Positions 21,880 to 31,544 of a stretch of 64,000 nucleotides of DNA are shown one piece after another. Source of the stretch: Curtobacterium sp. MCPF17_052. GTDB lineage: Bacteria; Actinomycetota; Actinomycetes; Actinomycetales; Microbacteriaceae. Every line of letters begins with the position of its first letter. Within the stretch, counting starts at the first letter, position 1. The DNA lies in the NCBI RefSeq assembly GCF_003234085.1, contig NZ_QKSD01000006.1, positions 156,977 through 220,976 of the forward strand, in the 5' to 3' direction. Below the pieces are notes generated by a model. That model did no database searches. It was not told the origin of the DNA and saw only the letters and a program-made list of their open reading frames with translations. Both the position numbers and the translations under genes were made by a program.

Positions 21880-22359
21880 TCACGCCGTGGTGCTGCCCCG
21901 CCCGTCGTGGTCGTCCTCGTCCGTCGGCGGCGCGATGCACATCCGCTCGGCGACGAGGGCGCACACGGTCAGCACGATCCCGCCGCCGAACGCCACCGCG
22001 TTCGGCAGGGTCGAGCCTAGCGAAGGCAGGACGGACCGGGACAGGAGGTACACGAGCAGCCCGAGGGCGAACGCGCCGAACAGCGCCCCGCAGATGCTCG
22101 ACGCCTTCGCCAGGAACACCACCCGGGTCGCGTACATCGGGTCCACCCGGCGTCCGTCGTTCCGGCCCCGGGTCTGTCGACGGATCGGCGCGGCCATGAA
22201 CAGCAGGGCGATGCCGATGAACAGCAGCGTCAGGCCGAGGGGGACCGACATCAGGAGCGTCGGCGACTGCCGGGCGGTCAGGGCGGTGTCGACCGCGAAG
22301 CCGGCGACGGCCGCGACGACGGCGACGCCGATCAGGGTGGAGGCCCGGGTCGGCTTCAC
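21880..22359 (-). CDS. DUF3180 membrane protein
   Basis: A 159-residue protein with four hydrophobic helices in two pairs separated by a basic loop (RRQTRGRNDGRR). It starts at GTG 22359, overlapping folK (GTGA). DUF3180 genes nearly always follow folK in actinobacteria; their function is unknown. Confidence 0.85.
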   Translation of the reverse strand: MKPTRASTLIGVAVVAAVAGFAVDTALTARQSPTLLMSVPLGLTLLFIGIALLFMAAPIRRQTRGRNDGRRVDPMYATRVVFLAKASSICGALFGAFALGLLVYLLSRSVLPSLGSTLPNAVAFGGGIVLTVCALVAERMCIAPPTDEDDHDGRGSTTA

Positions 22360-22886
22360 GGGGTGACCTCCGGCGCGGCGCGGTCGAACAGGCGGGGTTC
22401 GTCGACCCGGTCGGTGTCGTCGCCCAGCGCCGCGAGCAGGGTCGTGACGGACCCGTGGCCCGGCAGCACCGCCTCCGGGTCGGCGTCCGCCCAGGGCGCG
22501 AGCACGAACGCCCGCTCGTGGGCGCGCGGGTGGGGCACGGTGAGCGTGTCGGTGTCGATCCGCAGGTCGTCGAGGGCGATCACGTCGAGGTCGAGCGTCC
22601 GGTCACCCCAGCGGACGTCGCGGGTGCGGCCGTGCGCGTCCTCGATGCCGTGCAGGGCGTCGAGCAGCTCCTGCGGCGCCAGGTCGGTCTCGACGACCAC
22701 GACACCGTTCCGGTACCGCGGCTTCGTCGTGTCGAGGCCGTCCAGGGTGAGGGCGACGGACTCGACCTCACGACTCGAGGCCACCGGACGGACACCGGGC
22801 AGCGCGGCGACGGCGGCCGCAGCGGCACGGAGGGTGCTCCCTCGGTCGCCGAGGTTCGCACCGAGGGCGATGACGGCGCGCGTCAC
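22356..22886 (-). CDS. folK: 2-amino-4-hydroxy-6-hydroxymethyldihydropteridine pyrophosphokinase
   Basis: Transfers pyrophosphate from ATP to the pterin in folate synthesis. The 176 residues open with VIALGANLGDRGSTLR and hold the HPPK signature RDVRWGDRTLDLDVIALDD (~residue 92) and PHPRAHERAFVLAPW. GTG 22886 overlaps the folB stop. Confidence 0.95.
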   Translation of the reverse strand: MTRAVIALGANLGDRGSTLRAAAAAVAALPGVRPVASSREVESVALTLDGLDTTKPRYRNGVVVVETDLAPQELLDALHGIEDAHGRTRDVRWGDRTLDLDVIALDDLRIDTDTLTVPHPRAHERAFVLAPWADADPEAVLPGHGSVTTLLAALGDDTDRVDEPRLFDRAAPEVTP

Positions 22887-23299
22887 GCTCCTTCCTCGAG
22901 CGGGTCGCTCTCGGCGGCGGCCGCGTCGTCAGGGCGCACCGCGGACTCGCGCCGGATGGTGATCGACACGTCGGTGAACGGCACGGTGATCGGGGCCTGC
23001 GGCTTGTGCACCGTGACCTCGGTCGCCAGGGCGGCACGGTGCGTCAGGACGGCCGCGGCGATCCGCTCCGCCAGCGTCTCGATGAGGTCGACCGGGTCGC
23101 GTTCGATCTCGGCGACGACCTGCTCGGCGAGCACGCCGTAGTGCACGGTCTCGGCCAGGTCGTCCGAGTCGGAGGCGGCGGTCGCGTCGACCTCGACCGC
23201 GACGTCGACGACGAAGTCCTGTCCGTCGGCGCGTTCGTGGTCGAAGACCCCGTGGTGCCCGCGTGCGCGGACTCCGACGAGGCGGATGGTGTCCCTCAT
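22883..23299 (-). CDS. folB: Dihydroneopterin aldolase
   Basis: Forms 6-hydroxymethyldihydropterin and glycolaldehyde. The 138-residue protein shows IRLVGVRARGHHGVFDHERADGQ, the catalytic Glu in GVLAEQVVAEIE and the C-terminal strand EVTVHKPQAPITVPF. ATG 23299 overlaps folP by 4 bp. The last 20 residues are a loose acidic tail. Confidence 0.95.
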   Translation of the reverse strand: MRDTIRLVGVRARGHHGVFDHERADGQDFVVDVAVEVDATAASDSDDLAETVHYGVLAEQVVAEIERDPVDLIETLAERIAAAVLTHRAALATEVTVHKPQAPITVPFTDVSITIRRESAVRPDDAAAAESDPLEEGA

Positions 23300-24258
23300 G
23301 ATCGAGCTGCCCTCCAGGCGTCCCAGACGTCGAGTACGGCGCGGGTCGGCGCCGGGTCGTGCACACGGACGCCCCAGGCGCCGCGTTCGGCCGCCAGCAG
23401 GCTGATCGCCGCCGTGGCCAGGTCTCGTTCGACCGGGGGTGCCCCGGCCGCACTGCCGACGCCGTCCAGGAACCGCTTGCGGGACGCTGCGACCAGGACC
23501 GGCAGACCGATCGAGGCGAAGCGTTCGTAGCCCGCCAGGATCTCCCAGTTCTGCTGCCCGCGCTTGGCGAAGCCCAGGCCCGGGTCGATGACCACCTGCT
23601 CCTGGCGCACGCCGAGGACGATGAGTTCGGCGACCCGGAGTTCGACCTCGCGCCGCACTTCCTCCACGGCGTGGGTGTACTCGGCGTTCCGGTACATCCG
23701 GTCACTGTGGCCGCGCCAGTGCATGACGACGAAGCCCACGCCGGTCTCGGCGACGACCCGGGACATGTCCGGGTCGACGAGCCCACCGGAGACGTCGTTG
23801 ACGATCACGGCACCGAGCTCGACCGCGCGTTCGGCGGTGCTGGCGTTCATCGTGTCGACACTCACCGCGATCCCCTCGGAGACCAGCTGCTGCACGACCG
23901 GCAGGACGCGCTCCTGCTCGACGTCCACCGGCACCCGTTCCGCCCCGGGCCGGGTGGACTCCCCGCCGACGTCGACCAGGTCGGCCCCGGTCGCGACCAG
24001 GTGTCGGGCGTGCGCGAGTGCCGCGTCGACGGCCAGGTGCAGGCCGCCGTCGCTGAACGAGTCGGGGGTGACGTTGAGGATCCCCATCACGCGGGTGCCC
24101 TCCGGGGTGGAGCGACCGCGGCGACGGCCGGTCACGATCTCCGGCACCGGTGCGGGTGCTCGGAGGTCGATCGCGACCGTCGCCGGCGCTGCTGCTGCTT
24201 CGCGGGCCCGGCTCACCTCGGCGAGCCGACGCGACCGTCTCGTCGGCAGGTCGGTCAT
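23296..24258 (-). CDS. folP: Dihydropteroate synthase
   Basis: Condenses the pterin pyrophosphate with p-aminobenzoate; target of sulfonamides. The 320 residues carry MGILNVTPDSFSDGG (~residue 58), DVGGESTRPGAE and the VVMHWRG and VAASRKRFLDG segments. An N-terminal extension of ~57 residues, rich in Arg and Ala, precedes the catalytic fold. The start at ATG 24258 is 6 bp after the ftsH stop, so folE, often found between these genes, is missing here. Confidence 0.96.
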   Translation of the reverse strand: MTDLPTRRSRRLAEVSRAREAAAAPATVAIDLRAPAPVPEIVTGRRRGRSTPEGTRVMGILNVTPDSFSDGGLHLAVDAALAHARHLVATGADLVDVGGESTRPGAERVPVDVEQERVLPVVQQLVSEGIAVSVDTMNASTAERAVELGAVIVNDVSGGLVDPDMSRVVAETGVGFVVMHWRGHSDRMYRNAEYTHAVEEVRREVELRVAELIVLGVRQEQVVIDPGLGFAKRGQQNWEILAGYERFASIGLPVLVAASRKRFLDGVGSAAGAPPVERDLATAAISLLAAERGAWGVRVHDPAPTRAVLDVWDAWRAARS

Positions 24259-24264
24259 GCCGGC

Positions 24265-26253
24265 CTACGCGGGGGCGATACCGGGGTTGCCGAACGGGCG
24301 GTGACGACGCGGCTTCGAGGCGTCGATCCCGACGGGCTCCTCGGCCATCGCGGCGGCCTTGCCCGGGACCTCGATCGCGGGCAGGTCGCTCACCGGACGC
24401 TTGTCGCTCGAGAGCCACTGCGGGCGCTCGGGCAGCTTGCGGACGTCCTTGAAGATCTCCACGAGCTCCGGAGCGTCGAGCGTCTCCTTCTCGAGGAGCT
24501 CACCGGCCAGGCGGTCGAGGATGTCGCGGTTGGCGTTGAGCACCTGGTAGGCCTCGTCGTGCGCGGCCTCGAGCAGGGCGCGGGTCTCGGCGTCGACGGT
24601 CTCGGCGATGTTCTCCGAGTAGTCGCGACCGGTGCCGCCGCTCATGTCACGGCCGACGAACGGCTCGCTGGACCCGGAGCCGAGCTTGACGGAACCGACC
24701 GCCTGGCTCATGCCGTACTCGGTCACCATCTTGCGGGCGGTGCCGGTGGCCTTCTCGATGTCGTTCGACGCACCCGTGGTCGGGTCGTGGAACACGATCT
24801 CCTCGGCGACACGGCCGCCCATGGCGTACGTCAGCTGGTCGAGCAGTTCGTTGCGCGTGACGGAGTACTTGTCCTCGAGCGGCAGGACCATCGTGTAGCC
24901 GAGGGCCCGACCACGCGGCAGGATCGTGATCTTCGTCACCGGGTCGGTGTGGCGCATCGCTGCGGCCGCCAGGGCGTGACCACCCTCGTGGTACGCGGTG
25001 ATGAGGCGCTCCTGGTCGGACATGATCCGGGTGCGGCGCTGCGGGCCGGCCATCACGCGGTCGACGGCCTCGTCCAGGGCGCGGTTGTCGATGAGCTGCG
25101 CGTTCGACCGGGCGGTCAGCAGCGCGGCCTCGTTGAGGACGTTCGCCAGGTCCGCACCGGTGAAGCCCGGCGTCTTGCGGGCGAGCAGCTCGAGGTCGAC
25201 GCTCGCGGCGAGCGGCTTGCCCTTCGCGTGCACCTCGAGGATCTGCTTGCGCCCCTGCAGTCCGGGCGCGTCGACGCCGATCTGCCGGTCGAAGCGGCCC
25301 GGGCGGAGCAGCGCGGGGTCGAGCACGTCGGGACGGTTCGTCGCGGCGATGAGGATGACGTTCGTCTTGCCGTCGAAGCCGTCCATCTCGACGAGGAGCT
25401 GGTTCAGCGTCTGCTCGCGCTCGTCGTTGCCGCCGCCGATGCCGGCGCCACGGTGACGTCCCACGGCGTCGATCTCGTCGATGAAGACGATGGCGGGCGA
25501 ATTCTGCTTCGCCTGGTCGAAGAGGTCACGGACGCGGCTCGCGCCGACACCCACGAACATCTCGACGAAGTCCGAACCGGAGATCGAGTAGAACGGCACC
25601 CCGGCTTCGCCGGCGACGGCGCGGGCGAGCAGGGTCTTGCCGGTTCCGGGAGGGCCGTAGAGGAGCACGCCCTTCGGGATCCGGGCGCCGACGGCCTGGA
25701 ACTTCGCGGGCTCCTTGAGGAACTCCTTGATCTCGTGCAGTTCCTCGATGGCCTCGTCCGCACCGGCGACGTCGGCGAAGGAGACCTGCGGGTTCTCCTT
25801 GTTGTTCATCTTGGCCTTGGACTTGCCGAACTGCATGACCTTCGAGCCGCCGCCCTGGGCGCTCGAGAGCAGGAACCAGAACAGGGCACCGATGAGCAGG
25901 AACGGCAGCAGCGTCAGCAGGAGCGACACCAGGACGTTCGACTGCTGGACGTGGTCGTTGTAGCCCTTGGGCAGGTCGGCCTGCGAGACCGCCTCGACGA
26001 CCTCGGTGCCACGGGGGGTCGAGTAGTAGAACTGCTCGGTGCCACCGTCGTTGCGGAGCGTGAGGTCGACCCGCTGCTCGGTGGAGTTGACGACGGCCGA
26101 CGAGACCTTGCCGTCCGAGAGCTGCTCGAGGCCCTTCTGGGTGGAGATCTCCTGGGTGCCGGACTGGGCGATGAACGTCCATCCGACGAAGATCCCCACG
26201 ACTGCGAGCAGTATCCAGATGTACGGCCCGCGGAGGATGCGCTTGAAGTCCAT
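24265..26253 (-). CDS. ftsH: ATP-dependent zinc metalloprotease FtsH
   Basis: Membrane-bound AAA+ protease that degrades unstable and misassembled proteins. From ATG 26253 it has 662 residues: helix 1 (~10-28), periplasmic domain, helix 2 (~110-130), AAA+ domain with Walker A GPPGTGKT (~202) and Walker [11 protein letters not shown], the SRH arginines, and the zinc motif HEGGHA (~425). The start was chosen at [10 protein letters not shown], the family N-terminus; the upstream extension is not coding-like. The ribosome binding site is weak. Confidence 0.97.
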   Translation of the reverse strand: MDFKRILRGPYIWILLAVVGIFVGWTFIAQSGTQEISTQKGLEQLSDGKVSSAVVNSTEQRVDLTLRNDGGTEQFYYSTPRGTEVVEAVSQADLPKGYNDHVQQSNVLVSLLLTLLPFLLIGALFWFLLSSAQGGGSKVMQFGKSKAKMNNKENPQVSFADVAGADEAIEELHEIKEFLKEPAKFQAVGARIPKGVLLYGPPGTGKTLLARAVAGEAGVPFYSISGSDFVEMFVGVGASRVRDLFDQAKQNSPAIVFIDEIDAVGRHRGAGIGGGNDEREQTLNQLLVEMDGFDGKTNVILIAATNRPDVLDPALLRPGRFDRQIGVDAPGLQGRKQILEVHAKGKPLAASVDLELLARKTPGFTGADLANVLNEAALLTARSNAQLIDNRALDEAVDRVMAGPQRRTRIMSDQERLITAYHEGGHALAAAAMRHTDPVTKITILPRGRALGYTMVLPLEDKYSVTRNELLDQLTYAMGGRVAEEIVFHDPTTGASNDIEKATGTARKMVTEYGMSQAVGSVKLGSGSSEPFVGRDMSGGTGRDYSENIAETVDAETRALLEAAHDEAYQVLNANRDILDRLAGELLEKETLDAPELVEIFKDVRKLPERPQWLSSDKRPVSDLPAIEVPGKAAAMAEEPVGIDASKPRRHRPFGNPGIAPA

Positions 26254-26393
26254 GTGATCCGGGCCCGACGGCCCGACACCTTTCTGCTGCCTGAAGTGCG
26301 TGCCGCTCAGCATACGGCCGTCACTCTGTGGCGAGAATGGGTGTCCTCTGCGGGCGAACTCCACGGATCAGGAGCATCGCCCTGCGGACGACG

Positions 26394-26477
26394 CCCCTGG
26401 CACCCGCTTGCACCTGACGTCGCGGTCGCACCTGACGTCCCGGTCGCGCCTGGCGCCCGGTCGCGCCTGATGCCCGG
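26394..26477. repeat. Short tandem repeats between hpt and ftsH
   Basis: About five imperfect units of 17-18 bp with the core CACCTGACGTCCCGGTCG; the two at 26411-26428 and 26429-26446 differ at one base. They fill most of the 230-bp gap upstream of ftsH. No gene is visible in the gap. Confidence 0.85.
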
Positions 26478-26483
26478 GGCGGA

Positions 26484-27035
26484 TCAGGAGTAGACGTGCG
26501 GCGCGAGGATGCCGATGCCGCGCAGGTTGCGGTAGCGCTCGTCGTAGTCCAGGCCGAACCCGACCACGAACGCGTCCGGGATCTCGAAGCCGGCGTACTT
26601 GACGTCCACCTCGACCTTGGCGGCCTCGGGCTTGCGGAGCAGGGCGACGATCTCGACGCTGGCGGCCCCGCGGGACTGCAGGTTCTGCTTGAGCCAGGAC
26701 AGCGTCAGACCGGAGTCGATGATGTCCTCGACGATGATGACGTCGCGGTCGTGCAGGTCGGTGTCGAGGTCCTTGAGGATCCGCACCACGCCGGACGACT
26801 TCGTGCCGGAGCCGTAGGACGACACCGCCATCCAGTCCATCCGCGCCTGCATCTTGAGGTGGCGGGAGAAGTCGGCCATGACCATGACCGCGCCCTTCAG
26901 CACGCCGACGAGGAGCGGGTCACGCCCGGCGTAGTCCCGGTCCACCGCAGCGGCGAGTTCGGCGATCTTGTCGTCGATCTGCTCGGGGGTGAAGAGCACT
27001 TCGGAGAGGTCGGCCTGCACGTCGGAGAGTTCCAC
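26484..27035 (-). CDS. hpt: Hypoxanthine phosphoribosyltransferase
   Basis: Purine salvage enzyme making IMP/GMP from PRPP. The 183-residue protein has the PRPP motif VIIVEDIIDSGLT (~residue 96), LLVGVLKGAVMVMADF and the C-terminal FVVGFGLDYDERYRNL. The GTG at 27035 has no ribosome binding site but follows TAGGCT-N6, where TAG is also the tilS stop; a leaderless promoter inside the gene junction is likely. Confidence 0.96.
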   Translation of the reverse strand: MELSDVQADLSEVLFTPEQIDDKIAELAAAVDRDYAGRDPLLVGVLKGAVMVMADFSRHLKMQARMDWMAVSSYGSGTKSSGVVRILKDLDTDLHDRDVIIVEDIIDSGLTLSWLKQNLQSRGAASVEIVALLRKPEAAKVEVDVKYAGFEIPDAFVVGFGLDYDERYRNLRGIGILAPHVYS

Positions 27036-27044
27036 CGGACCAGC

Positions 27045-28085
27045 CTAACCGCCCGCGTGCGGCTCCCTGGCGGCGAAGGACACCCGTTCGCCCGTCCGCG
27101 TGGCACGGACACCGGGCAGGTCGATCGGTCCCTGGCCGTGCCAGTCGGTCACGAGCCGGCAGACCTCGAGCGTCTGCAGTCGGGACAGGGTCACGCCGAA
27201 CTCGCTCTCGACCGCGAGTCGGACGAGTCGCTGCCGGAGTGCCGGTGGGTTCGCGGCGAGCTGCGGCACGGACAGCGAGATGCCGGCCTCGGAGTGCTCG
27301 GCGAGGTCCTCCGCCATCTCCTCGGCGAAGTGGTCGAGGGCCGCGGAGTCCTCGCGCAGCTGGTCGGCGGTGCGGGCCAGGGCCTCCGGCACACCGGGTC
27401 CGAGCTCCCGCTCGAGGACCGGCATCAGCGCGTTCCGCACCCGCACCCGCGTGTGCGCCGGGTCCTCGTTCTGGGGGTCGTCCCACGGGTCGAGTCCGGA
27501 GGCGGCACAGGCCTGACGCGTGGTCGCCCGACGCAGCGCGAGCATCGGCCGCGCGAGCGAGGGCCCCGGCCGGTCCGGCCGCACCAGCGGCGCCATGCCG
27601 GTCAGGCTGTCCGGTCCGCTCCCCCGCAGCAGGCCGAGCAGGACCGTCTCGGCCTGGTCGTCGAGCGTGTGGCCGAGGAGCACGAGGGGTGACCACTGGG
27701 CGGCCGCGACCGACGTGATCGAGGCGTAGCGGGCCTCCCGGGCGGCGGCTTCCGGACCACCCGCGGTCCCGACGTCGACACGGTCCACGACGACCGGCGC
27801 CAGCCCGAGCGAGGCGGCCTGCCGGGAGGCCCGTGCCGCGACCGCCTCGGAACCCGCCTGCAGCGCGTGGTCGACCACGACCGCGCCGGCGCGCAGGCCC
27901 TGCTTCGGTGCCTCGAACGCGGTGGCCGCCGCGAGGGCGAGCGAGTCGGCTCCGCCGCTCAGCGCCACCAGGACGAGGTCGCCCGGTGCGACGACCTGTT
28001 CGTCGAGCGCGCGGGCCAGCGCGGTGCGGACCGCCAGACGGACGGCGGCGACGGCGGGATCCAGCCGGGGACGCTCGGTGTTCAC
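27045..28085 (-). CDS. tilS: tRNA(Ile)-lysidine synthetase
   Basis: Modifies C34 of tRNA-Ile(CAU) to lysidine. The 346 residues hold the PP-loop [15 protein letters not shown] (~residue 41), the family segment [11 protein letters not shown] and [20 protein letters not shown]. It starts at GTG 28085, 6 bp after TAACGT on the minus strand, giving a probable leaderless mRNA. It lacks the long C-terminal domain of enterobacterial TilS, as is normal in actinobacteria. Confidence 0.95.
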   Translation of the reverse strand: MNTERPRLDPAVAAVRLAVRTALARALDEQVVAPGDLVLVALSGGADSLALAAATAFEAPKQGLRAGAVVVDHALQAGSEAVAARASRQAASLGLAPVVVDRVDVGTAGGPEAAAREARYASITSVAAAQWSPLVLLGHTLDDQAETVLLGLLRGSGPDSLTGMAPLVRPDRPGPSLARPMLALRRATTRQACAASGLDPWDDPQNEDPAHTRVRVRNALMPVLERELGPGVPEALARTADQLREDSAALDHFAEEMAEDLAEHSEAGISLSVPQLAANPPALRQRLVRLAVESEFGVTLSRLQTLEVCRLVTDWHGQGPIDLPGVRATRTGERVSFAAREPHAGG

Positions 28086-28089
28086 CCGG

Positions 28090-28097
28090 TAACGTTA
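28090..28097. promoter_or_regulatory. Palindromic -10 shared by tilS and ppa
   Basis: TAACGTTA reads the same on both strands. On the minus strand TAACGT is followed by 6 bp and the tilS GTG; on the plus strand it lies about 57 bp before the ppa ATG, which has its own AAGGAG. The two genes would compete for this box. Confidence 0.5.
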
Positions 28098-28151
28098 GCC
28101 GGGCCGTCCCGACGGCCGACAGACCACCACCGGAAGAACCAAGGAGTGCAC

Positions 28152-28643
28152 ATGGCCGCGTACGACGTCGTCGTCGAGATCCCCAAGGGCAGCCGCAACA
28201 AGTACGAGGTCGACCACGAGACCGGTCGCGTGTACCTGGACCGCGTGCTCTTCACCTCGTTCGTCTACCCGACGGACTACGGCTTCTTCGAGCAGACCCT
28301 GGCCGACGACGGCGACCCCGTCGACGCGCTGCTGCTCCTGGAGTACCCGACCTTCCCGGGCGTGGGCGTCAAGGTCCGCCCGGTCGGCGTCTTCAAGATG
28401 AGCGACGAGGCCGGCATCGACGCGAAGGTCCTCGTCGTCCCCGCGAAGGACCCGCGCTGGGCACACATCCAGGACATCTCGGACGTGGACGACCAGACGA
28501 AGGCCGAGATCGCACACTTCTTCGAGCGCTACAAGGACCTCGAGCCGAACAAGTGGGTCAAGGCCGAGGGCTGGGGCGACGCCGCCGAGGCCGAGGCCAT
28601 CGTGCAGGCCGGCCAGGCCGCGTACGTGCCCGCGGGTCACTGA
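28152..28643 (+). CDS. ppa: Inorganic pyrophosphatase
   Basis: Hydrolyses pyrophosphate released by biosynthesis. From ATG 28152 (AAGGAG at 28141-28146) it has 163 residues with [15 protein letters not shown], the metal signature [10 protein letters not shown] (~residue 56) and VVPAKDPRW. Class I soluble enzyme of normal length. A strong terminator follows. Confidence 0.97.
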   Translation: MAAYDVVVEIPKGSRNKYEVDHETGRVYLDRVLFTSFVYPTDYGFFEQTLADDGDPVDALLLLEYPTFPGVGVKVRPVGVFKMSDEAGIDAKVLVVPAKDPRWAHIQDISDVDDQTKAEIAHFFERYKDLEPNKWVKAEGWGDAAEAEAIVQAGQAAYVPAGH

Positions 28644-28662
28644 CGCTCGTCTGCTGACACGC

Positions 28663-28697
28663 GAACGGCCCGGTCCCCTCGTGGGGCCGGGCCGTTC
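28663..28697. terminator. Bidirectional hairpin terminator
   Basis: GAACGGCCCGG at 28663-28673 pairs with CCGGGCCGTTC at 28687-28697, extended by CCC/GGG inside. It serves ppa (+) and the NlpC/P60 gene (-), which converge here. Confidence 0.8.
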
Positions 28698-28711
28698 TGC
28701 GGTGTTCGGGG

Positions 28712-30199
28712 CTACAGGGCGCCGCTCGGACGGGCGACGTACGGCAGGAGCTGGCTCGGGGTCCACACCGCACGCTCGACGACGCCGACACCCGGGCGGG
28801 CGGCCTCGACCATCCGCCCGTTGCCGGTGTAGATCGAGTCGTGGTAGCCGCCGGATGCCGCACCGTTGGTCGAGTAGAACAGGATGTCGCCCGGCTGGCG
28901 CTGCGACAGCGGCACCAGGCGGCCGATCGAGCCGAAGTAGTTGTACTGCCAGACGACGTTGTGCCCACCGGTCGTGATGCCCTGCGAGTTGTAGGCCATC
29001 ATCACCAGGCCGGAGCAGTCCCAGACGTTCGGGCCGGCACCGCCCAGGACGTAGGCCTTGCCGAGCTGTCCGCGGGCGTACGCGATCGCGCCGGCGGCCT
29101 TGGACGGGCTGCTGACGACCGGGGCCGGCGCGGGCGCGGGCGCAGCGGGCTTCGGGGCCGCGGGCTTCGGCGCTGCGGGCTTCGGCGCAGGTGCGGCCGG
29201 CTGCGGTGCGGGCTGTGGGGCGGTCGGCTTCGGGGCGACGGGCTTCGGGGCGGCCGGCTTCGGCGCTGCCCCGGTACCACCCGAGGGCGCGGACGACGAG
29301 GGGTTCGACGTCGACGGGTTCGAGGTGACGGGCTTCGACGCGGGCGGGACGTCGGTCGTCGATCCGCCTGGACCGCCCGCGCCGCCGTTCGCTGATGCGG
29401 GACGCGCCGCGTCGCGCTTCGCCTGGGCGGCGAGCTGGATCTCGGCCTGCTTCGCCTGCTGCGCCGACCAGTACGCCTGCTCGGTGGCCACCGAGGTGCC
29501 CCTGATGAACGCGAGCTGCTCGAGGACCTCGTCCTGCTTCGCCTGCCCGGACGCCAGCGCGGACTGTGCGTTCGCGGCGACGTCGTTCGCGCTGTCGAGC
29601 GCGTCCTTCGTCTTCTCGGTCGCGGCGGTCAGGGCCTTCGTCGCCTGCCGCTGTTGCGCGGCGAGGGCATCCACGGTGCGCTGGTCCGACTGCGCCTTGT
29701 CGAGCACGGTCGCGGACCGCTCGGACAGGTGCGTCATCGTGCCGACCTGGTACAGCAGGTCCTTCGCGTCACGGGAGTCGACGAGCATCGACGTGGACAG
29801 GTCACCGCCACCCGAGCGCGAGAGTTCGACGACGAGGGCCGCGACCTGGCCGGCGGACCGCTTCGCCGCCGCCTTGGCACGCTTCGCCTGACCGGTAAGA
29901 CCGTCCAGCGTGTCCTTGGCCTCCTGCTGCTGCGACGCTGCGAGGGAGTACCGCTGCCCCGCCTCCTGCACGGTGGCACCGGTGCGGTCCACGGTGGCCT
30001 GGAGGCTCGACATGCGTGCCGTCAGGGCGTCGACCGTCCGCTGCTTCGCGGCCTGGTCGTCCTTCGCCGCCTGCACGTCCTTCCACGACGGAGCGGACGG
30101 GGCCGCCTGCGCCGGGACGGCCACCACGAGCGAGAGCCCGAAGCTGAGCATCGAGACGGTGGCGAGACTGCAGACGAGGGAACGTGCAGGCTTCTTCAT
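28712..30199 (-). CDS. Secreted NlpC/P60 peptidoglycan endopeptidase
   Basis: Cell-wall hydrolase of 495 residues. A signal peptide (cleavage after AQA, ~residue 33) is followed by a long coiled coil (~37-270) beginning APSWKDVQAAKDDQAAKQ, a Pro/Ala/Lys linker with PKPAAPKP repeats (~280-365), and a C-terminal NlpC/P60 domain with the catalytic Cys in WDCSGLVMMAY (~394) and His in YHDSIY (~452). The layout is that of RipA-type enzymes that cut stem peptides at division. It is 31 bp after the M23 gene and shares its N-terminal motif. Confidence 0.93.
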   Translation of the reverse strand: MKKPARSLVCSLATVSMLSFGLSLVVAVPAQAAPSAPSWKDVQAAKDDQAAKQRTVDALTARMSSLQATVDRTGATVQEAGQRYSLAASQQQEAKDTLDGLTGQAKRAKAAAKRSAGQVAALVVELSRSGGGDLSTSMLVDSRDAKDLLYQVGTMTHLSERSATVLDKAQSDQRTVDALAAQQRQATKALTAATEKTKDALDSANDVAANAQSALASGQAKQDEVLEQLAFIRGTSVATEQAYWSAQQAKQAEIQLAAQAKRDAARPASANGGAGGPGGSTTDVPPASKPVTSNPSTSNPSSSAPSGGTGAAPKPAAPKPVAPKPTAPQPAPQPAAPAPKPAAPKPAAPKPAAPAPAPAPVVSSPSKAAGAIAYARGQLGKAYVLGGAGPNVWDCSGLVMMAYNSQGITTGGHNVVWQYNYFGSIGRLVPLSQRQPGDILFYSTNGAASGGYHDSIYTGNGRMVEAARPGVGVVERAVWTPSQLLPYVARPSGAL

Positions 30200-30230
30200 G
30201 CGGGTCAGTGCCTCCTGGCAGTGCTCGTGC

Positions 30231-31544
30231 TCATACCGAGATCCCCCGCGCTGCCATGAAGGGGACGGGATCGACGGCTGCGCCGTTCACCCGGGTCTCG
30301 AAGTGCAGGTGGCAGCCGGTCGACCAGCCGGTCGAACCGACCTGCGCGATCTGCTGTCCTGCGGTGACGTGCTGGCCGGCGGCGACCATGATGCCGCCGT
30401 TCACGATGTGCCCGTAGGCCGTCGAGATGCCGCCACCGTTGTCGAGGATGACCTCGTTGCCGTAGCCGCCGCCGTTGCCCGCGAAGGTCACGGTGCCGGA
30501 CGCTGCAGCGTAGATCGGCGAGTAGCAGGCCGGGGCGAGGTCGACGCCCGCGTGCAGTGTGTAGACGTGCGTGTACGGGTCGACGCGGAGGCCGTAGGGG
30601 CTCGACTGGAAGCCGGCGGCCGGGCGTACCCATCCGGACGAGTTCGCGGCGCCGCCGCCGGACGCGCCGCCACCGGACGCCGGGACACCCGCGGTCGCTG
30701 CGGCCGGGAGTGCCCGGGCGGCTGCGGCAGCCGCGGCGGCACGCTCCCGGGCGAGACGCGCCTGGCGCTCCTTCTCGATCTTCACGCCCTTCTCGTACCC
30801 GGCCTGCGTCGTCTTCGTCTTCGACGTCAGGAGGGCGAGTTGGGCCTCCAGGCGGTCCTGGTTGGCGGCCTGGGCGGCCACGGCGGCCTGCGCCTGGTCC
30901 GCGGCGCTCTGCGCGGCGCGCATCTTCACCTGGGCCTGGGCGGCGAGCTCGCCGAGCGCGTCCTCGGCGACCTTCGACTTGTCGGCGAGGGCCTGGGCCG
31001 TCCCGCGGTCCTGGCTCGCCTCGGAGTAGATCCCGTCCGCCTGCTCGGTGAGCTTCGACATGGCGCCGAGCTCGTAGAGCAGGTCACCCGAGGCGGAGGG
31101 CTTGGTGAGGAGGTCCGTGGTGACGTCCTGTGAACTGGAGCGGCCGAGCTGGGCGGCGAGCTGGCCGGCCTGCGCCTCGGAGGCTGCCGCGGTCTTCTCG
31201 GCGTCGTCCGCCTGCGACTGGAGCTTCCGCTGCTCGAGCGCCTTGCGGTCGTAGTCCGTCTGCGCGTCCTGGTACGCCGTACCGGCTGCGGCGGCGGCCT
31301 TCTCCTTCGCGGCGGACTGCGACTGCAGTTGCGCGATGAGGCCCCTGATCTCGGTGACCTTGGCGGCCTGGTCCGACTGCGACTGCTTGGCGGCCTGCAC
31401 GTCGTCCCAGCTCGGGTACGTCGCGGCCGAGGCAGCACCCGACGGCACGAGGGCGACGAGGGCCCCGGCGGCGAGCACGACTGCGACCCCGGCGGCCATC
31501 AGACGGCGGCGGGGGCGAGCGGGGAGGAGGGAGGGAGTCGACAT
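30231..31544 (-). CDS. Secreted M23 (LytM-type) peptidase with coiled coil
   Basis: Peptidoglycan hydrolase or hydrolase activator. From ATG 31544 it has 437 residues: signal peptide ending near ASA, coiled coil starting ATYPSWDDVQAAKQSQSDQA, Gly/Ala-rich hinge, and an M23 domain with HAGVDLA (~329) and HLHFETRVNG (~410), so all zinc ligands are present. An upstream GTG at 31562 is a less likely start. TTGACA occurs upstream on the minus strand without a clear -10. Same operon as the NlpC/P60 gene. Confidence 0.92.
   Translation of the reverse strand: MSTPSLLPARPRRRLMAAGVAVVLAAGALVALVPSGAASAATYPSWDDVQAAKQSQSDQAAKVTEIRGLIAQLQSQSAAKEKAAAAAGTAYQDAQTDYDRKALEQRKLQSQADDAEKTAAASEAQAGQLAAQLGRSSSQDVTTDLLTKPSASGDLLYELGAMSKLTEQADGIYSEASQDRGTAQALADKSKVAEDALGELAAQAQVKMRAAQSAADQAQAAVAAQAANQDRLEAQLALLTSKTKTTQAGYEKGVKIEKERQARLARERAAAAAAAARALPAAATAGVPASGGGASGGGAANSSGWVRPAAGFQSSPYGLRVDPYTHVYTLHAGVDLAPACYSPIYAAASGTVTFAGNGGGYGNEVILDNGGGISTAYGHIVNGGIMVAAGQHVTAGQQIAQVGSTGWSTGCHLHFETRVNGAAVDPVPFMAARGISV

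Noticed and set aside
27735..27830. GGGCCTCCCGG copies inside tilS as further members of the dispersed motif
   Set aside because: The encoded AAREARYAS stretch is conserved in TilS proteins generally, so the similarity is explained by protein sequence.
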